54,303 bases of DNA, from NCBI GenBank assembly GCA_900539725.1, contig UQDI01000012.1, forward strand, positions 1 through 54,303. Direction: 5' to 3'. Shown here in pieces: positions 17,538 to 26,360 of the stretch. This stretch comes from an uncultured Eubacteriales bacterium (GTDB lineage Bacteria; Bacillota; Clostridia; Tissierellales; Peptoniphilaceae). Both the position numbers and the translations under genes were made by a program. Below the pieces are notes generated by a model. It had not been told where the DNA came from. It saw nothing but the letters and a program-made list of their open reading frames with translations, and did no database searches. Position 1 is the stretch's first letter; the number at the start of each line of letters is the position of its first letter.

Positions 17538-18563
17538 CTAAGAAATAATTAAATCTTCATTTTTTAATAAAGTATCAATCAGCTTTTTATAAGGCATATG
17601 ATCAGTAAGTTCAGACACAGTCGTTATTCTTTCGCCAGCATCCTTAGAAGAAGCTCCGCAGTGATAAATCCTTGCATCATCGCTGCCCCAGTCCAGAACT
17701 ATGTATCTATCATGAAAAGAACCACCACTCTTTTTAAACTTAACTTTAAATCCAGGATATTCCCTGCAAAAGTCATTATATTCCAAAGAGTGCAAGCCCT
17801 TGCCTAGATTATCTGAAAAGATAATCTTCTCCACATTATTTGGAGTATCCTTTAACAGAACTAGCGTTTTTAAACCAATATAATTATCAATAAGATATAT
17901 GCTCTTCTTAGCTAAGCTGTAAATATCCTTATAAGCAAGATCCGCTTCAACAGGTTGACCATTAAGCACAAGATAAGCACGCTTAACCTGAGGATTGCTA
18001 AAATCAAGTATTAAATCAGATAATTCCGACTTTTGGACAAAGTTACTCAAATCATCAACAACACCAGCAACCTTGTCCTCAACATCCATCAGATTCTTCT
18101 TTAAGTCTTGCATTCTAACAACATTATCAGTCACTTGCATAGAAAGCTGTATAAACTCCCTTTGACCAATAAGTCCTTGATTTTCAAGTATATAATCCTT
18201 CATTTGCTTAAACATCCTTACTAAAGCCTTGCTCTGCTTAGTCGCCAAATCACCCTTTAAAACAGTCATAAGCATGTATATGCCTTGCTCAGTAAATGCA
18301 TACGGCAAATATCTCGTGCCGCCCCAACTTGAGGTCACATTTTGTGACCTCAAGATTTCAAACTCAGCTTCATTTAGTTGAAACTTAAAATCTTCATCAA
18401 ACTTTTCAATATTTCTACTAACCTGTTGGTTAAACTTCTTAGTTTCATAGCCATAAATCTCAGCTAAATCAAAATCTAGCATTACCTTTTGACCTCTGAT
18501 AAAATAAATCTTACTCATCAAAAATTCTTTATCAATAGTAATTATTTCATTTTTTTCTTCCAT
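17538..18563 (-). CDS. ORF6N-domain protein with PLD-like C-terminal segment
   Basis: About 341 residues. The N-terminal ORF6N domain (about residues 8-95: IYFIRGQKVMLDFDLAEIYGYETKKFNQQVSRNIEKFDEDFKFQ) is a DNA-binding fold typical of phage antirepressors and chromosomal homologues. A coiled central part is followed by a C-terminal domain with a phospholipase-D-like half motif (FHDRYIVLDWGSDDARIYHCGASSKDAG). The ATG at 18563 is preferred because AAAGGGATGG precedes it; an upstream ATG (18572) lies inside that site. Monocistronic with its own terminator. Probably a mobile-element-derived regulator or defence-type gene; no phage structural genes are nearby. Confidence 0.8.
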   Translation of the reverse strand: MEEKNEIITIDKEFLMSKIYFIRGQKVMLDFDLAEIYGYETKKFNQQVSRNIEKFDEDFKFQLNEAEFEILRSQNVTSSWGGTRYLPYAFTEQGIYMLMTVLKGDLATKQSKALVRMFKQMKDYILENQGLIGQREFIQLSMQVTDNVVRMQDLKKNLMDVEDKVAGVVDDLSNFVQKSELSDLILDFSNPQVKRAYLVLNGQPVEADLAYKDIYSLAKKSIYLIDNYIGLKTLVLLKDTPNNVEKIIFSDNLGKGLHSLEYNDFCREYPGFKVKFKKSGGSFHDRYIVLDWGSDDARIYHCGASSKDAGERITTVSELTDHMPYKKLIDTLLKNEDLIIS

Positions 18564-19352
18564 AGATACCATCCCTTTTATATTTAAGATTAAATAAATT
18601 TATATTGCTAAGACCATTATATATAAAGCACTGTAAAAGTCAAGCAAAAAACGGATAATGTTATAAAATTGAAATATTATAGACTCATATAGTATAATTA
18701 TAATTTTAAAAAATTGCACCACAAGATTAATTTGAAACAAGAAGTGGAAAATGGATGGCTTGTTTCAAAAAAAGACGAGTTTCTGAAACAATGGATGGGT
18801 AAATGGATTTGCCTTTCAAAAAAGAATGGTTATAGAATAGTAAAAAGAGTGAGATAGAAAAAATAATCGCCTAAACAAAAATAAATCGCCTAAAATAGTG
18901 GAAAACTTAGGCGAATGGCATATAGCATCATAAAAGACCCATAGCGCTCTTTTGTATGGAAAGAGGTGCTATGGGACTTCTTTTCTAAATAAAACACGTA
19001 GAGAGAGTTTTGAGGGGTGGGTTTTGGGTTAATGATAAGAATATATTAGCTACTAGTAAAAATTTACATTATAAGATAAATTGAAAAAAAGAAAACCTTT
19101 TTGAACAAAACGGATGTTTCTTGAACAAGAGAGTGGAAAATGGTTTCTTGTTTCAATAAAAATTAACTAAATTAGGTTGACACGATAAAGCTTTATTTAA
19201 AATATAATTTATTGTATGTTTAAATTTTTATATACATGGGTAATAAAATAAACGAGGAGGTAAATAAAAGAATCTGAAGGAGGCATATTAGAGGAAAGAA
19301 CTTATATTAATTATTAGATGTTAAAAAATTTATCTATTATAGGAGGATTATT
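18564..19352. other. 789-bp gene-free interval with four hairpins
   Basis: No ORF with coding character. Hairpins: TTTGAAACAAG/CTTGTTTCAAA (18731-18769), CGCCTAA/TTAGGCG (18887-18913), a strong long hairpin GACCCATAGC...GCTATGGGAC (18932-18984), and TTGAACAAGA/TCTTGTTTCAA (19121-19156). Three of the four share an AGTGGAAAA loop segment. The 18932-18984 hairpin is flanked by AAAA and TTTT and could terminate in both directions. Confidence 0.5.
18932..18984. terminator. Bidirectional hairpin terminator
   Basis: AAAAGACCCATAGC and GCTATGGGACTTCTTTT form the base, with inner CTCTTT/AAAGAG pairing and a small loop. A/T tails lie on both sides. No gene ends right beside it. Confidence 0.55.
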
Positions 19353-19817
19353 ATGACTAATTGTATTTTCGGAATTTTAGCACTAGTAGCTATTCTAGTT
19401 GCACTTATATGGTTTTTAAAAAAGCTTAGTAAGACTGATTTTAATGAATTTGAAGCAAAACATCCATACTGGCTAATAAAAGCATTTGTTTTCTTTCTAT
19501 TGTTCTATCCATTGCTCACGGAACTTGTCGCTTGGTGTGAACAAGCCAATCCGCAAAATTGTTGTGATGTATGCTTAAAGACAATTAATGCTTCAGTACA
19601 AACAGATAAAAATGAATTAAAAACTCCAATCTATACCTTTTTAACTAATTACAGAGAATACTTTGCTACTGTAATTTCTTTGATGCTAGCTTCAATAGCT
19701 TTTATAAGAGAAGATAAAAGCAGAAAAGAAGAAGCAAGTAAAGATAGAGAAAAACTAGAAAAACTTGAACAAGAAATAAAAGAATTAAAACAAAATTCAA
19801 TAAATAAAAAAGATTAA
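19353..19817 (+). CDS. Unknown small membrane protein with C-terminal coiled coil
   Basis: A 154-residue protein. Hydrophobic segments at about residues 3-22 (CIFGILALVAILVALIWFL) and 42-62 (IKAFVFFLLFYPLLTELVAW), then a cysteine-bearing extracytoplasmic-looking stretch (NPQNCCDVCLKT) and a third hydrophobic segment (about 105-120). The tail is a highly charged predicted coiled coil (REKLEKLEQEIKELKQ). GGAGGATT precedes the ATG. No family recognised. Its isolation among AT-rich accessory genes suggests recent gain. Confidence 0.75.
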   Translation: MTNCIFGILALVAILVALIWFLKKLSKTDFNEFEAKHPYWLIKAFVFFLLFYPLLTELVAWCEQANPQNCCDVCLKTINASVQTDKNELKTPIYTFLTNYREYFATVISLMLASIAFIREDKSRKEEASKDREKLEKLEQEIKELKQNSINKKD

Positions 19818-19832
19818 TTTAATTTAAACAAT

Positions 19833-19888
19833 AAAAGACAAGCTACAGCACCTTAATTGTATTTAAGAGGTACATATCTTGTCTTTTT
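19833..19888 (+). terminator. Terminator of the 154-residue membrane protein gene
   Basis: AAAAGACAAG / CTTGTCTTTTT enclose an inner ACCTTAA/TTAAGAGGT hairpin, ending in TTTTT. Confidence 0.65.
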
Positions 19889-19987
19889 AAAATTAAATGC
19901 GTATAGAGAGATTTGAAACTTTGATTTCGAGCAAATGAAATAATATATAACACTTTTTATATAATATGCAGTTTAAACATATATCTA

Positions 19988-21178
19988 TTATTTCTTTACT
20001 TCATTTATATATGGTCTAAAATTTCTATCAAAAAATCCAGATTTAGTATACTTTCTAAACTCATGCATAAAACATATAAAGCTATCTAAAAGCGTAAGAG
20101 CTAGATAAATTTGCGCTACAATTGCCTTTTTCTGATGATTATTTGCATTAACTATTTTCGGATACACATAAGTTTCAGTATCAAATAAAAGATCTAAAAC
20201 ATTAGCCCCTGGTATAAGCAAAATTAGACTTACTTTATTAAAAAACAAGAAAAAGTTTTTTCTCGAAATACAAAACTCAAAGAAATATTTCGCGTCATTT
20301 CCATTAATTAAATAATCAACAAGGCTTTTTAATTTATTCTTATTCTTTATATCTTTAAGGCTACACTTTAATTGCCTCATATTTGATTCCCGTACTTCGT
20401 TATAAGTATCGTCGTCTGAAAAATCTCCATACTTTATCAAATAATACATGTTATTCATTATACTATCTAGATCTTCTCTGAAATAAGTACAGAAATCCTG
20501 AATTTTTAAAGTTACTTCTTCTTCAATTCTATCACTATACTTTTTTAAATGATTTTTAGTTATATTGCGTCTCCCTATATAGAAAAGAGCAATTAAGACT
20601 GGAACCAATAACATTAATATAGGGGTTGTAATTATAACATTCTTTATTTGCTCAAAATTAGCAGCCAAAAAGCCCTTTACCTTATCCAATATAAGTTCGA
20701 TGATTTCAGTACGCATATATAAGACATATAAACCAGAAATAACAAAAATATAATGAGTGCAAAAACTTAAAATATTATGTACATTAAATCTAAAATCCTT
20801 ATTACAAAGATTTTTAAACTTATTAAGTTCATCTTTCACACATAAGTTATAAAAAATATTGTTAGAAAACATAAAATAAAAATCATTTATAGCATTATTT
20901 ATTTTAATCCACCTAATAGCTTGAGTTGCTTTGTTTTCTCGAATGAACTTCTTAATTAGATTGTTAGTTCCATATAGTATTACCTGTATTAATTTATTAA
21001 ATATTTCATTCAGTACATATAATATAAAGAAACTTATTATAGTAATAGTTGCAATTATACTTAACAACCCAAATTTGTAATTACATAAAAGCTCCTGAAA
21101 AAAATTTAAATTATATATAAAGTAGATAACTAATAAAGCATAAATGTATTTAATAATATTTTTTATAATTCTGTACAA
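19988..21178 (-). CDS. Unknown multi-pass membrane protein
   Basis: About 396 residues, very AT-rich. Hydrophobic segments at about residues 8-30, 38-60, 135-160, 185-207 and 345-375, separated by cytoplasmic-looking charged loops. No family recognised. There is no ATG near the front; TTG codons at 21184 and 21178 follow AGGGGTGA. 21178 gives normal spacing, while 21184 abuts the site. The codon composition is more A/T-rich than the core genes, so transfer is plausible. Its neighbour across a terminator is the S-layer gene, with no evidence of linkage. Confidence 0.65.
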   Translation of the reverse strand: MYRIIKNIIKYIYALLVIYFIYNLNFFQELLCNYKFGLLSIIATITIISFFILYVLNEIFNKLIQVILYGTNNLIKKFIRENKATQAIRWIKINNAINDFYFMFSNNIFYNLCVKDELNKFKNLCNKDFRFNVHNILSFCTHYIFVISGLYVLYMRTEIIELILDKVKGFLAANFEQIKNVIITTPILMLLVPVLIALFYIGRRNITKNHLKKYSDRIEEEVTLKIQDFCTYFREDLDSIMNNMYYLIKYGDFSDDDTYNEVRESNMRQLKCSLKDIKNKNKLKSLVDYLINGNDAKYFFEFCISRKNFFLFFNKVSLILLIPGANVLDLLFDTETYVYPKIVNANNHQKKAIVAQIYLALTLLDSFICFMHEFRKYTKSGFFDRNFRPYINEVKK

Positions 21179-21247
21179 TAACAATCACCCCTTAAAACTT
21201 ATAACAATTATATCACAATTATTCATCTACAATTAAAAAATATGTAC

Positions 21248-21275
21248 AAAAAAGGAAGGTCATACGACCCTCCTC
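21248..21275 (-). terminator. Terminator of the S-layer-type gene
   Basis: GGAAGGTC / GACCCTCC hairpin, followed on the minus strand by TTTTTTG, 23 bp after the stop codon. Confidence 0.75.
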
Positions 21276-21297
21276 TTTTATTCTAGTTAATTATTAA

Positions 21298-24200
21298 CTA
21301 TTCAACTATTACTGCTACGTAAGATTCAGTGTTAGTTGTATCTGCATGAGATATAACTACTGTGTATTCTTTCTTTTTAGCGTCTTTTACTTTTACTGAG
21401 TCAACTTTAACACCTTTATTTTTAGCGTAAGCTAATTTATCGATGTTTGCTGTGATAACTGCTTTAGCTGCTTCTTCAGAATAAGTTTGACCTAATTTAA
21501 CAGTCTTATTATTGAATTCTGTTGCTATTCTCTTTAGTAGATTTTCAGCTGCCGCTGCTTTTTTAGCTTTTTCTTCTGTTTCTTCAGTTGCAGTTAATTT
21601 TTTGAATTCATTTCTAGCATATTCAACTTTAGTTGTTGCAGGATTTGTAAGTTCAACTACTAATTTATTATCTTCTATTTTAATTCTGCTAATAACATCA
21701 TCATATTTTAATAATATAGATGCTATTCTAGTTCTATATTCTGAAGTAATATCAGTTACAGTTGAAGCAAATTCTTGTTTTCCTAAAGCTTCTATTTCTT
21801 CTTTGGCTTTTGCTAAATCTGCTTCTGCTTTTGCTGCTGCAACTTGTGCAGGAGTCTTTAATCCTGTAACCTTAAGAGCTGTCTTACCGTTGTAGTTAGT
21901 TCTTTCGTCATATTCAACTTTAACTTCTCCGTTAGTGTAAGCTCTTGCAAAGTTAGTTAAACCTGTTTCACCATAACCATAGTCTACACCATTATTACCT
22001 ACAAACCAAGTTCTAGCATTAACTGTATAAACAACGTTGTTTTTACCGTCTGCATCAACTAATTCGAATTGTAGTGGGTTAGTACCAAAGTTCTTAAAGA
22101 TGTTAACTGCTTTTCTAGTTGGAGCAACGTTTCTTTCGAAGTATCTGATAACTCTTACGAATTTACCATCTTCTTCATCGTAGTATACTTGTACCCAGTC
22201 ACCTAATTGTCTGTTAAAGATTTGAGTGTCTCTGTCAAAGTATTTTTCAACTCCGTTGATGTCATAAGCATCTCTGTATTTAAGATCTTTAATGCTTACT
22301 AATTCTTGGTCATGTTTAATAACAACTTGTTTTACATAACCTTTCTTAACAGCTTCGTCTTTAGTTGCGTCAGTTATGTGAAGTTCAACGATGTCGCCTG
22401 CTGTGTACATAGTGTGTTTGATTCCACCACGAATTAGGTCTACATCGTAGTAAACGCCTTGAGCATCTCTAAATCTAGCTGATGTAGTTGTATTGTATTT
22501 GTCTAAAACTTCAGCGTATACAGTATTTGTCTTAGTAACTGATTTAGCATTAGCAAATACAACTATGTTAGCAATACCTTCTGCATTTGTTAAGAAGTTG
22601 TAGTAAGGTATTTCTAGATATTCAAATCTTTCTCTTAATGTATTTTCAGAAACTACATAAGCCTTAAGGTCTATGTTGTTCTTGTTGTCTGCAATGAATT
22701 TATCCATGTCAGCGATTTGAGTTAAACCACTGTTTGTTATTGCGTAAGCGTGTAGATTGTCAAAGTATCTGTAGTTTTTGTTACCAACTGTGATGTATCT
22801 ATAGCTAATTGATGCCCAATCTAAACCTGCTTTGTAAGTTCTTGCTGAAACAATACGAGCCATTAAGCCGATTTCTTCTTTTTCAGCAGCGCTTAAATAA
22901 ACGATGTCTTCTTCTTCAAATCCGTTGTGTAATCTTAAGTTGTTAGAATTTCCAAATACATCTAGATATTCAGTTCCTCTACCTTCTTTAGCCCAAAAAG
23001 CTTCTCCCTTTGAAGGTAAGAATTTAACATCGGCATAAGATGTGATTTGCTTAATAGCTTGGATTCCGTCGCTCCATGCTAGGTCAGAGTCAATGTATTG
23101 AACTGATCCATCTAAAGCGATTAATAATTTAACGTTTCTACCAAGAATTGGTTTTAATTGTTCTCTTGCTGTGATAACGTTGAATTGTTTTCCTTCATAG
23201 CTGTAAACAGCTCTGAATGGTCTTGTGTAATTTAACCAATATTCATCGTTGTTTTCTTTTCCTTCGATAACTACATATTCGTCACCGTATCTGTCTAAGT
23301 GAGTCTTTACTAACTTAGCTTCAAGCTTAGCGTCTTTTCTAACGATAGCGTTCTTGTAGTCGTTGTAGAAGTGGATAACGTCATCTTTAACGATTGCTTT
23401 TCTTTCAGCTACTTCATAACCTTTAGAAGTCTTAGTGATGATTCTGTTTGATAGCTTACCAGCTTTAACTACTCTACCGTCTCTTAAGTCGTCATAGTAC
23501 CAAACGTCTCCGTCTTTAACTTCTGCAACTGGAGCGATATCGTCAAATTTGTAAGCATCGATAAATACAACTTTACCGTTCTTAACTGTTACTCTTGCAA
23601 AATCATATTTGCCTTCTTTGTAGTCTTTAGAAAAGTCTTCATATTTGTAATCTTTGTTGTTTAGATATGTTCTGTAGATTCTTTCATCTTCTCTGTCATA
23701 TCTTTCATCAAATAATGCAGTGTATTTAGTCTTGTCTAGACCAAATTTCTTATAGTCAACGCTTGTGATTTGACCTTCTTTGTAATCATATGTTTTATCA
23801 ACTGTAACGTCAACAATCTTGTCATCTTTATTTACTGTGATATCAACAACTTTACCAAGTAATTCTTCAGCGTCTAACTTAAGATCTTTGTCAAGTACGT
23901 ATTTGTGTTGGTCACCTCTCTTGTCTCTGTTTGCTCCAACCCAGTTAGCTTCTTGAACAACTTTGATAACTTCAACAACGATTTCGTCGTCGTTCATCTT
24001 TTCAACTCTTGAGTTTTCTAGAACGATAGCTTTAACAATCTTTCTTTCGCCAAATTCTTTGCTTGTAATCATGTTGTAAAGCATCTTGAAAACGTCTCCT
24101 CTAGTAGCCATGTCAGTGTAAGCTGGAACGTTTACGTTGTTAAATAAACCTAATTGTTGAGCTTTTACAATGTATCCTGCTGGATATACTGTACCAACTT

Positions 24201-24762
24201 CTGCTTGGCCAAGAGCGATAGTTAACATAGTAGCCATGTCTTGGTAAGAGATTTGTCTGTCTGGTCTGAATGTTCCGTCTGTGTAACCGTTTACAAAGCC
24301 TTGTTGTTTAGCAACTGCGATGTAACCGTTTGCCCAATGGTTTGTAGGAACGTCTTTGAATCCTGTAGGGATTGTAGCTAATGATTGAGCTGATTTTTCA
24401 AGTCCCATAGCTCTAACGATCATAGAAGCAAATTCTGATCTCTTAACGTTCTTTTCTACTTTGAAGTCGTCTGAATCTGCTGAATAACCAGTGATGAAAC
24501 CAGCCTTCTTAAGAACTTCGATAGCTTTGTCTAAAGCTGGATCTTCAGTCTTAACAGGTTCTTCTTCCTTCTTTTCTTCTGTCTTTTCTTCAGTTTTTTC
24601 TTCGGATTTTTCGTCTTTCTTATCTTCAGACTTTTCATCCTTCTTTTCTTCTGTTACTGTTTCTTTTTTGTCTTCTGTTTTAGCAGTATCAGCAAGAACT
24701 GAAGTAAATGAGCCTACTATCATGACTAATGCAAGTAGTAGTGCAAGTAATTTTTTACTCAT
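21298..24762 (-). CDS. SLH-domain surface protein, probable S-layer protein
   Basis: A 1154-residue protein. A signal peptide (SKKLLALLLALVMIVGSFTSVLA) is followed by a Lys/Glu-rich low-complexity linker (about residues 28-72) and three SLH repeats (about 75-235: FITGYSADSDDFKVEKNVKRSEFASMI, FKDVPTNHWANGYIAVAKQQGFVNGYTDGTFRPD, and a weaker third). The rest is a long beta-rich ectodomain of no recognised family. N-terminal SLH plus a large ectodomain is the S-layer protein architecture. A consensus-like promoter, a 5'-end stabilising hairpin, AAAGGAGGTCATT before the ATG and a strong terminator all point to high expression. Confidence 0.85.
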   Translation of the reverse strand: MSKKLLALLLALVMIVGSFTSVLADTAKTEDKKETVTEEKKDEKSEDKKDEKSEEKTEEKTEEKKEEEPVKTEDPALDKAIEVLKKAGFITGYSADSDDFKVEKNVKRSEFASMIVRAMGLEKSAQSLATIPTGFKDVPTNHWANGYIAVAKQQGFVNGYTDGTFRPDRQISYQDMATMLTIALGQAEVGTVYPAGYIVKAQQLGLFNNVNVPAYTDMATRGDVFKMLYNMITSKEFGERKIVKAIVLENSRVEKMNDDEIVVEVIKVVQEANWVGANRDKRGDQHKYVLDKDLKLDAEELLGKVVDITVNKDDKIVDVTVDKTYDYKEGQITSVDYKKFGLDKTKYTALFDERYDREDERIYRTYLNNKDYKYEDFSKDYKEGKYDFARVTVKNGKVVFIDAYKFDDIAPVAEVKDGDVWYYDDLRDGRVVKAGKLSNRIITKTSKGYEVAERKAIVKDDVIHFYNDYKNAIVRKDAKLEAKLVKTHLDRYGDEYVVIEGKENNDEYWLNYTRPFRAVYSYEGKQFNVITAREQLKPILGRNVKLLIALDGSVQYIDSDLAWSDGIQAIKQITSYADVKFLPSKGEAFWAKEGRGTEYLDVFGNSNNLRLHNGFEEEDIVYLSAAEKEEIGLMARIVSARTYKAGLDWASISYRYITVGNKNYRYFDNLHAYAITNSGLTQIADMDKFIADNKNNIDLKAYVVSENTLRERFEYLEIPYYNFLTNAEGIANIVVFANAKSVTKTNTVYAEVLDKYNTTTSARFRDAQGVYYDVDLIRGGIKHTMYTAGDIVELHITDATKDEAVKKGYVKQVVIKHDQELVSIKDLKYRDAYDINGVEKYFDRDTQIFNRQLGDWVQVYYDEEDGKFVRVIRYFERNVAPTRKAVNIFKNFGTNPLQFELVDADGKNNVVYTVNARTWFVGNNGVDYGYGETGLTNFARAYTNGEVKVEYDERTNYNGKTALKVTGLKTPAQVAAAKAEADLAKAKEEIEALGKQEFASTVTDITSEYRTRIASILLKYDDVISRIKIEDNKLVVELTNPATTKVEYARNEFKKLTATEETEEKAKKAAAAENLLKRIATEFNNKTVKLGQTYSEEAAKAVITANIDKLAYAKNKGVKVDSVKVKDAKKKEYTVVISHADTTNTESYVAVIVE

Positions 24763-24786
24763 GTCTAATGACCTCCTTTTGTATTT

Positions 24787-24843
24787 GTGTAGGTTAAGCC
24801 TACACTCTTAATGTATTATACCACCTAAAAATAAATATTGCAA
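24787..24843 (-). promoter_or_regulatory. S-layer gene promoter and 5' mRNA hairpin
   Basis: On the minus strand TTGCAA (24838-24843), 17 bp, TATAAT (24815-24820). The transcript would begin a few bases before the perfect hairpin GTGTAGG-CTTAA-CCTACAC (24787-24805). A hairpin at the extreme 5' end is a known mRNA-stabilising arrangement for abundant transcripts; that role here is inferred. Confidence 0.7.
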
Positions 24844-25063
24844 GATAATGTTACATAATTTAACGAGTTTGTAACATTAGGAGCAAAGCACATAATGTTT
24901 CAAACGGTTAATATCATTTCTCTTCCAAATACAAATCTAGTGGTACTTTATTTACAATTACATTATAACACAGAAAAAGCGTTTTGTTTGTTAAGAGTGT
25001 GTTACAAAAGTCAATTTGCGTGTAAAACGACTTTTGCGTTTTTCGTTTTACGCGCGCTATATA

Positions 25064-25171
25064 TATGCCGGGCGTATAACATAAGCCGGGCGTAATACAA
25101 GTGCCGCGCTATTGACATAAGCCCAGCTAATGATATATGCTGGGTGATTGATATATGCCGGGCGATTGATA
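25064..25171 (+). repeat. Six direct 18-bp iteron-like repeats
   Basis: Six consecutive units of exactly 18 bp with consensus TATGCCGGGCGATTGATA: 25064, 25082, 25100, 25118, 25136 and 25154, with a partial seventh at 25172. Units differ by several substitutions but never in length. A related array in the opposite orientation lies at 53826-53969. Confidence 0.8.
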
Positions 25172-25212
25172 TATGCGCTTAGGCGACCATTATCAGGGAG
25201 GGTCTATATATA

Positions 25213-25392
25213 AGAAGACTTTTTTGCAAAAGTCTTCTTGCGAATGAAAATATTTCTATTTTCATTCTAAAGAGAAAAGTTTCTCACAAAAGTCTTCTTG
25301 CGATTAAAAATATTTCTATTTTCATTCTAAAGAGAAAAGTTTCTCACAAAACTTTTCTTGCGATTCAAAATACTTACGTATTTTAAATCTAA
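25213..25392. repeat. 60-bp tandem repeat of hairpins (about 2.7 copies)
   Basis: The sequence repeats with a period of exactly 60 bp from about 25226 to 25372. Each unit contains a hairpin such as GAATGAAAATA/TATTTTCATTC and a second pairing AAGACTTTT/AAAAGTCTT. In the third copy the arms change to GATTCAAAATAC/GTATTTTAAATC and GAAAAGTTT/AAACTTTTC, keeping the pairing. Confidence 0.75.
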
Positions 25393-25514
25393 AAATAGAA
25401 GATATATATTTGAATATTTGGTATTAATAATTCAAATATTAGCTACTCTCGTGTATATTGCTCATGTCTACGAAGTGGCGAGGCTATTCTCAATGCAAAT
25501 AAACTTTATGGGGC

Positions 25515-25543
25515 TTGACAATGTCTTCCTTTTATAATATAAT
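25515..25543 (+). promoter_or_regulatory. Consensus promoter of the candidate ncRNA
   Basis: TTGACA (25515-25520), 17 bp, TATAAT (25538-25543). No ribosome-binding site plus ORF follows, which suggests a non-coding product. Confidence 0.8.
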
Positions 25544-25549
25544 ACGCTC

Positions 25550-25858
25550 CGTAGTTCGAAGTAGTGGCTAGTACACTGAACTACACGGAAAGTAATCTAG
25601 GGGGTTCTCCTTCGTAGGCTGCATGCTGGTCGATCGGTTTTGGATACGCATGTGGCTACCCAAGTCTCGCATCACGAACTTTTTACTTAAATCGAGGCTC
25701 TCGGGCAAGGGCTAGGCTCGAGTTTGGGTTTTTAAAGAAATCCTCCTTCATTAATAGATTTCTTTGCCCCTGAAATGGACTTTGGGGTCCTTGATTGCTT
25801 TCTTGTTTACTATTACCATCCCCAAAAGCAGTACGCCGTGTGTGTGCTGCTTTTTTTT
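25550..25858 (+). ncRNA. Candidate free-standing structured ncRNA, about 309 nt
   Basis: It is bounded by a perfect promoter and a terminator (AAAAGCAGTAC / GTGCTGC with eight T, 25824-25858). Visible helices: CCGTAGTTC/GAACTACACGG with inner AGTG/CACT (25549-25585), AAAGAAATC/GATTTCTTT (about 25735-25766), and CCCC/GGGG around TGAAATGGACTTT. The composition is more GC-rich than its surroundings. No start codon with Shine-Dalgarno is seen, and the genes downstream are on the other strand, so it is not a 5' leader. By eye it is not tmRNA (no CCA end or tag ORF) or SRP RNA (no GGAA helix-8 motif), nor obviously RNase P RNA or 6S RNA. The class is not assigned. Confidence 0.6.
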
Positions 25859-25883
25859 CTGTGTATGGGTGGGGTGGGTTTGC

Positions 25884-26360
25884 GAGCGACATCATGAGCG
25901 ACATTGCGAGCGACATTTTTTTATATAATTTTCTGTAATTGACTTATAGTCTCAAATTTCCGAGCGACATCCCGAGCGACATTTTATTTTGTAGAGCGAC
26001 ATTCTAGAGCGACATTTGATTAAGTAGAGCGACATTTTATTGTCGTTTTTCTCCTGATTCAGTGATATGCTCATTTTGTAGAGCAACATGCTTTATAAGT
26101 AGAAGGTCATTTGCGAGGGACAAGCTGAGAGACAATTTCTATGATTAAGTGATATGCTCATTCTGTAGAGGGCCACTTTTTATAAGTAGATGGCCTCCTA
26201 GAGCGACATTTTATTTGTAATTTTGTGTAATCTAGCTATATACTCATTCTGTAGAGGGCCACCTGATTTTTGCGAGGGACATTTGTGAGGGACATCCTGA
26301 GGGACATCGCGAGGGACAATTCTTATGATTAAGTGTTAGTCTCATTTTTCTGAGGGACAG
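25884..26360. repeat. Degenerate array of GAGCGACAT / GAGGGACA motifs
   Basis: At least 15 copies of GAG(C/G)GACA within 480 bp, often exactly 12 bp apart (25884, 25896, 25908; 25962, 25974). They are interspersed with a longer repeat of the form GATTAAGTGATATGCTCATT, then TGTAGAGGGCCAC, present three to four times. Apparent ORFs here just read the 12-bp repeat as MSLA-type peptides. Confidence 0.65.

Noticed and set aside
13413..21184. A complete prophage or integrative element
   Set aside because: Only ORF6N and toxin-antitoxin genes are suggestive; no integrase, structural genes or clear attachment repeats are seen.
24895..25095. Plus-strand 66-residue ORF
   Set aside because: It runs into the 18-bp iterons and a hairpin; no ribosome-binding site.
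25550..25858. tmRNA, SRP RNA, RNase P RNA or 6S RNA
   Set aside because: No CCA 3' end or tag ORF, no GGAA helix-8 motif, and no RNase P core sequences that I can recognise. The identity is left open.
25683..25916. Minus-strand 77-residue ORF beginning MSLAMSL
   Set aside because: Its start is the 12-bp motif array and it runs backwards through the candidate ncRNA terminator. No Shine-Dalgarno.
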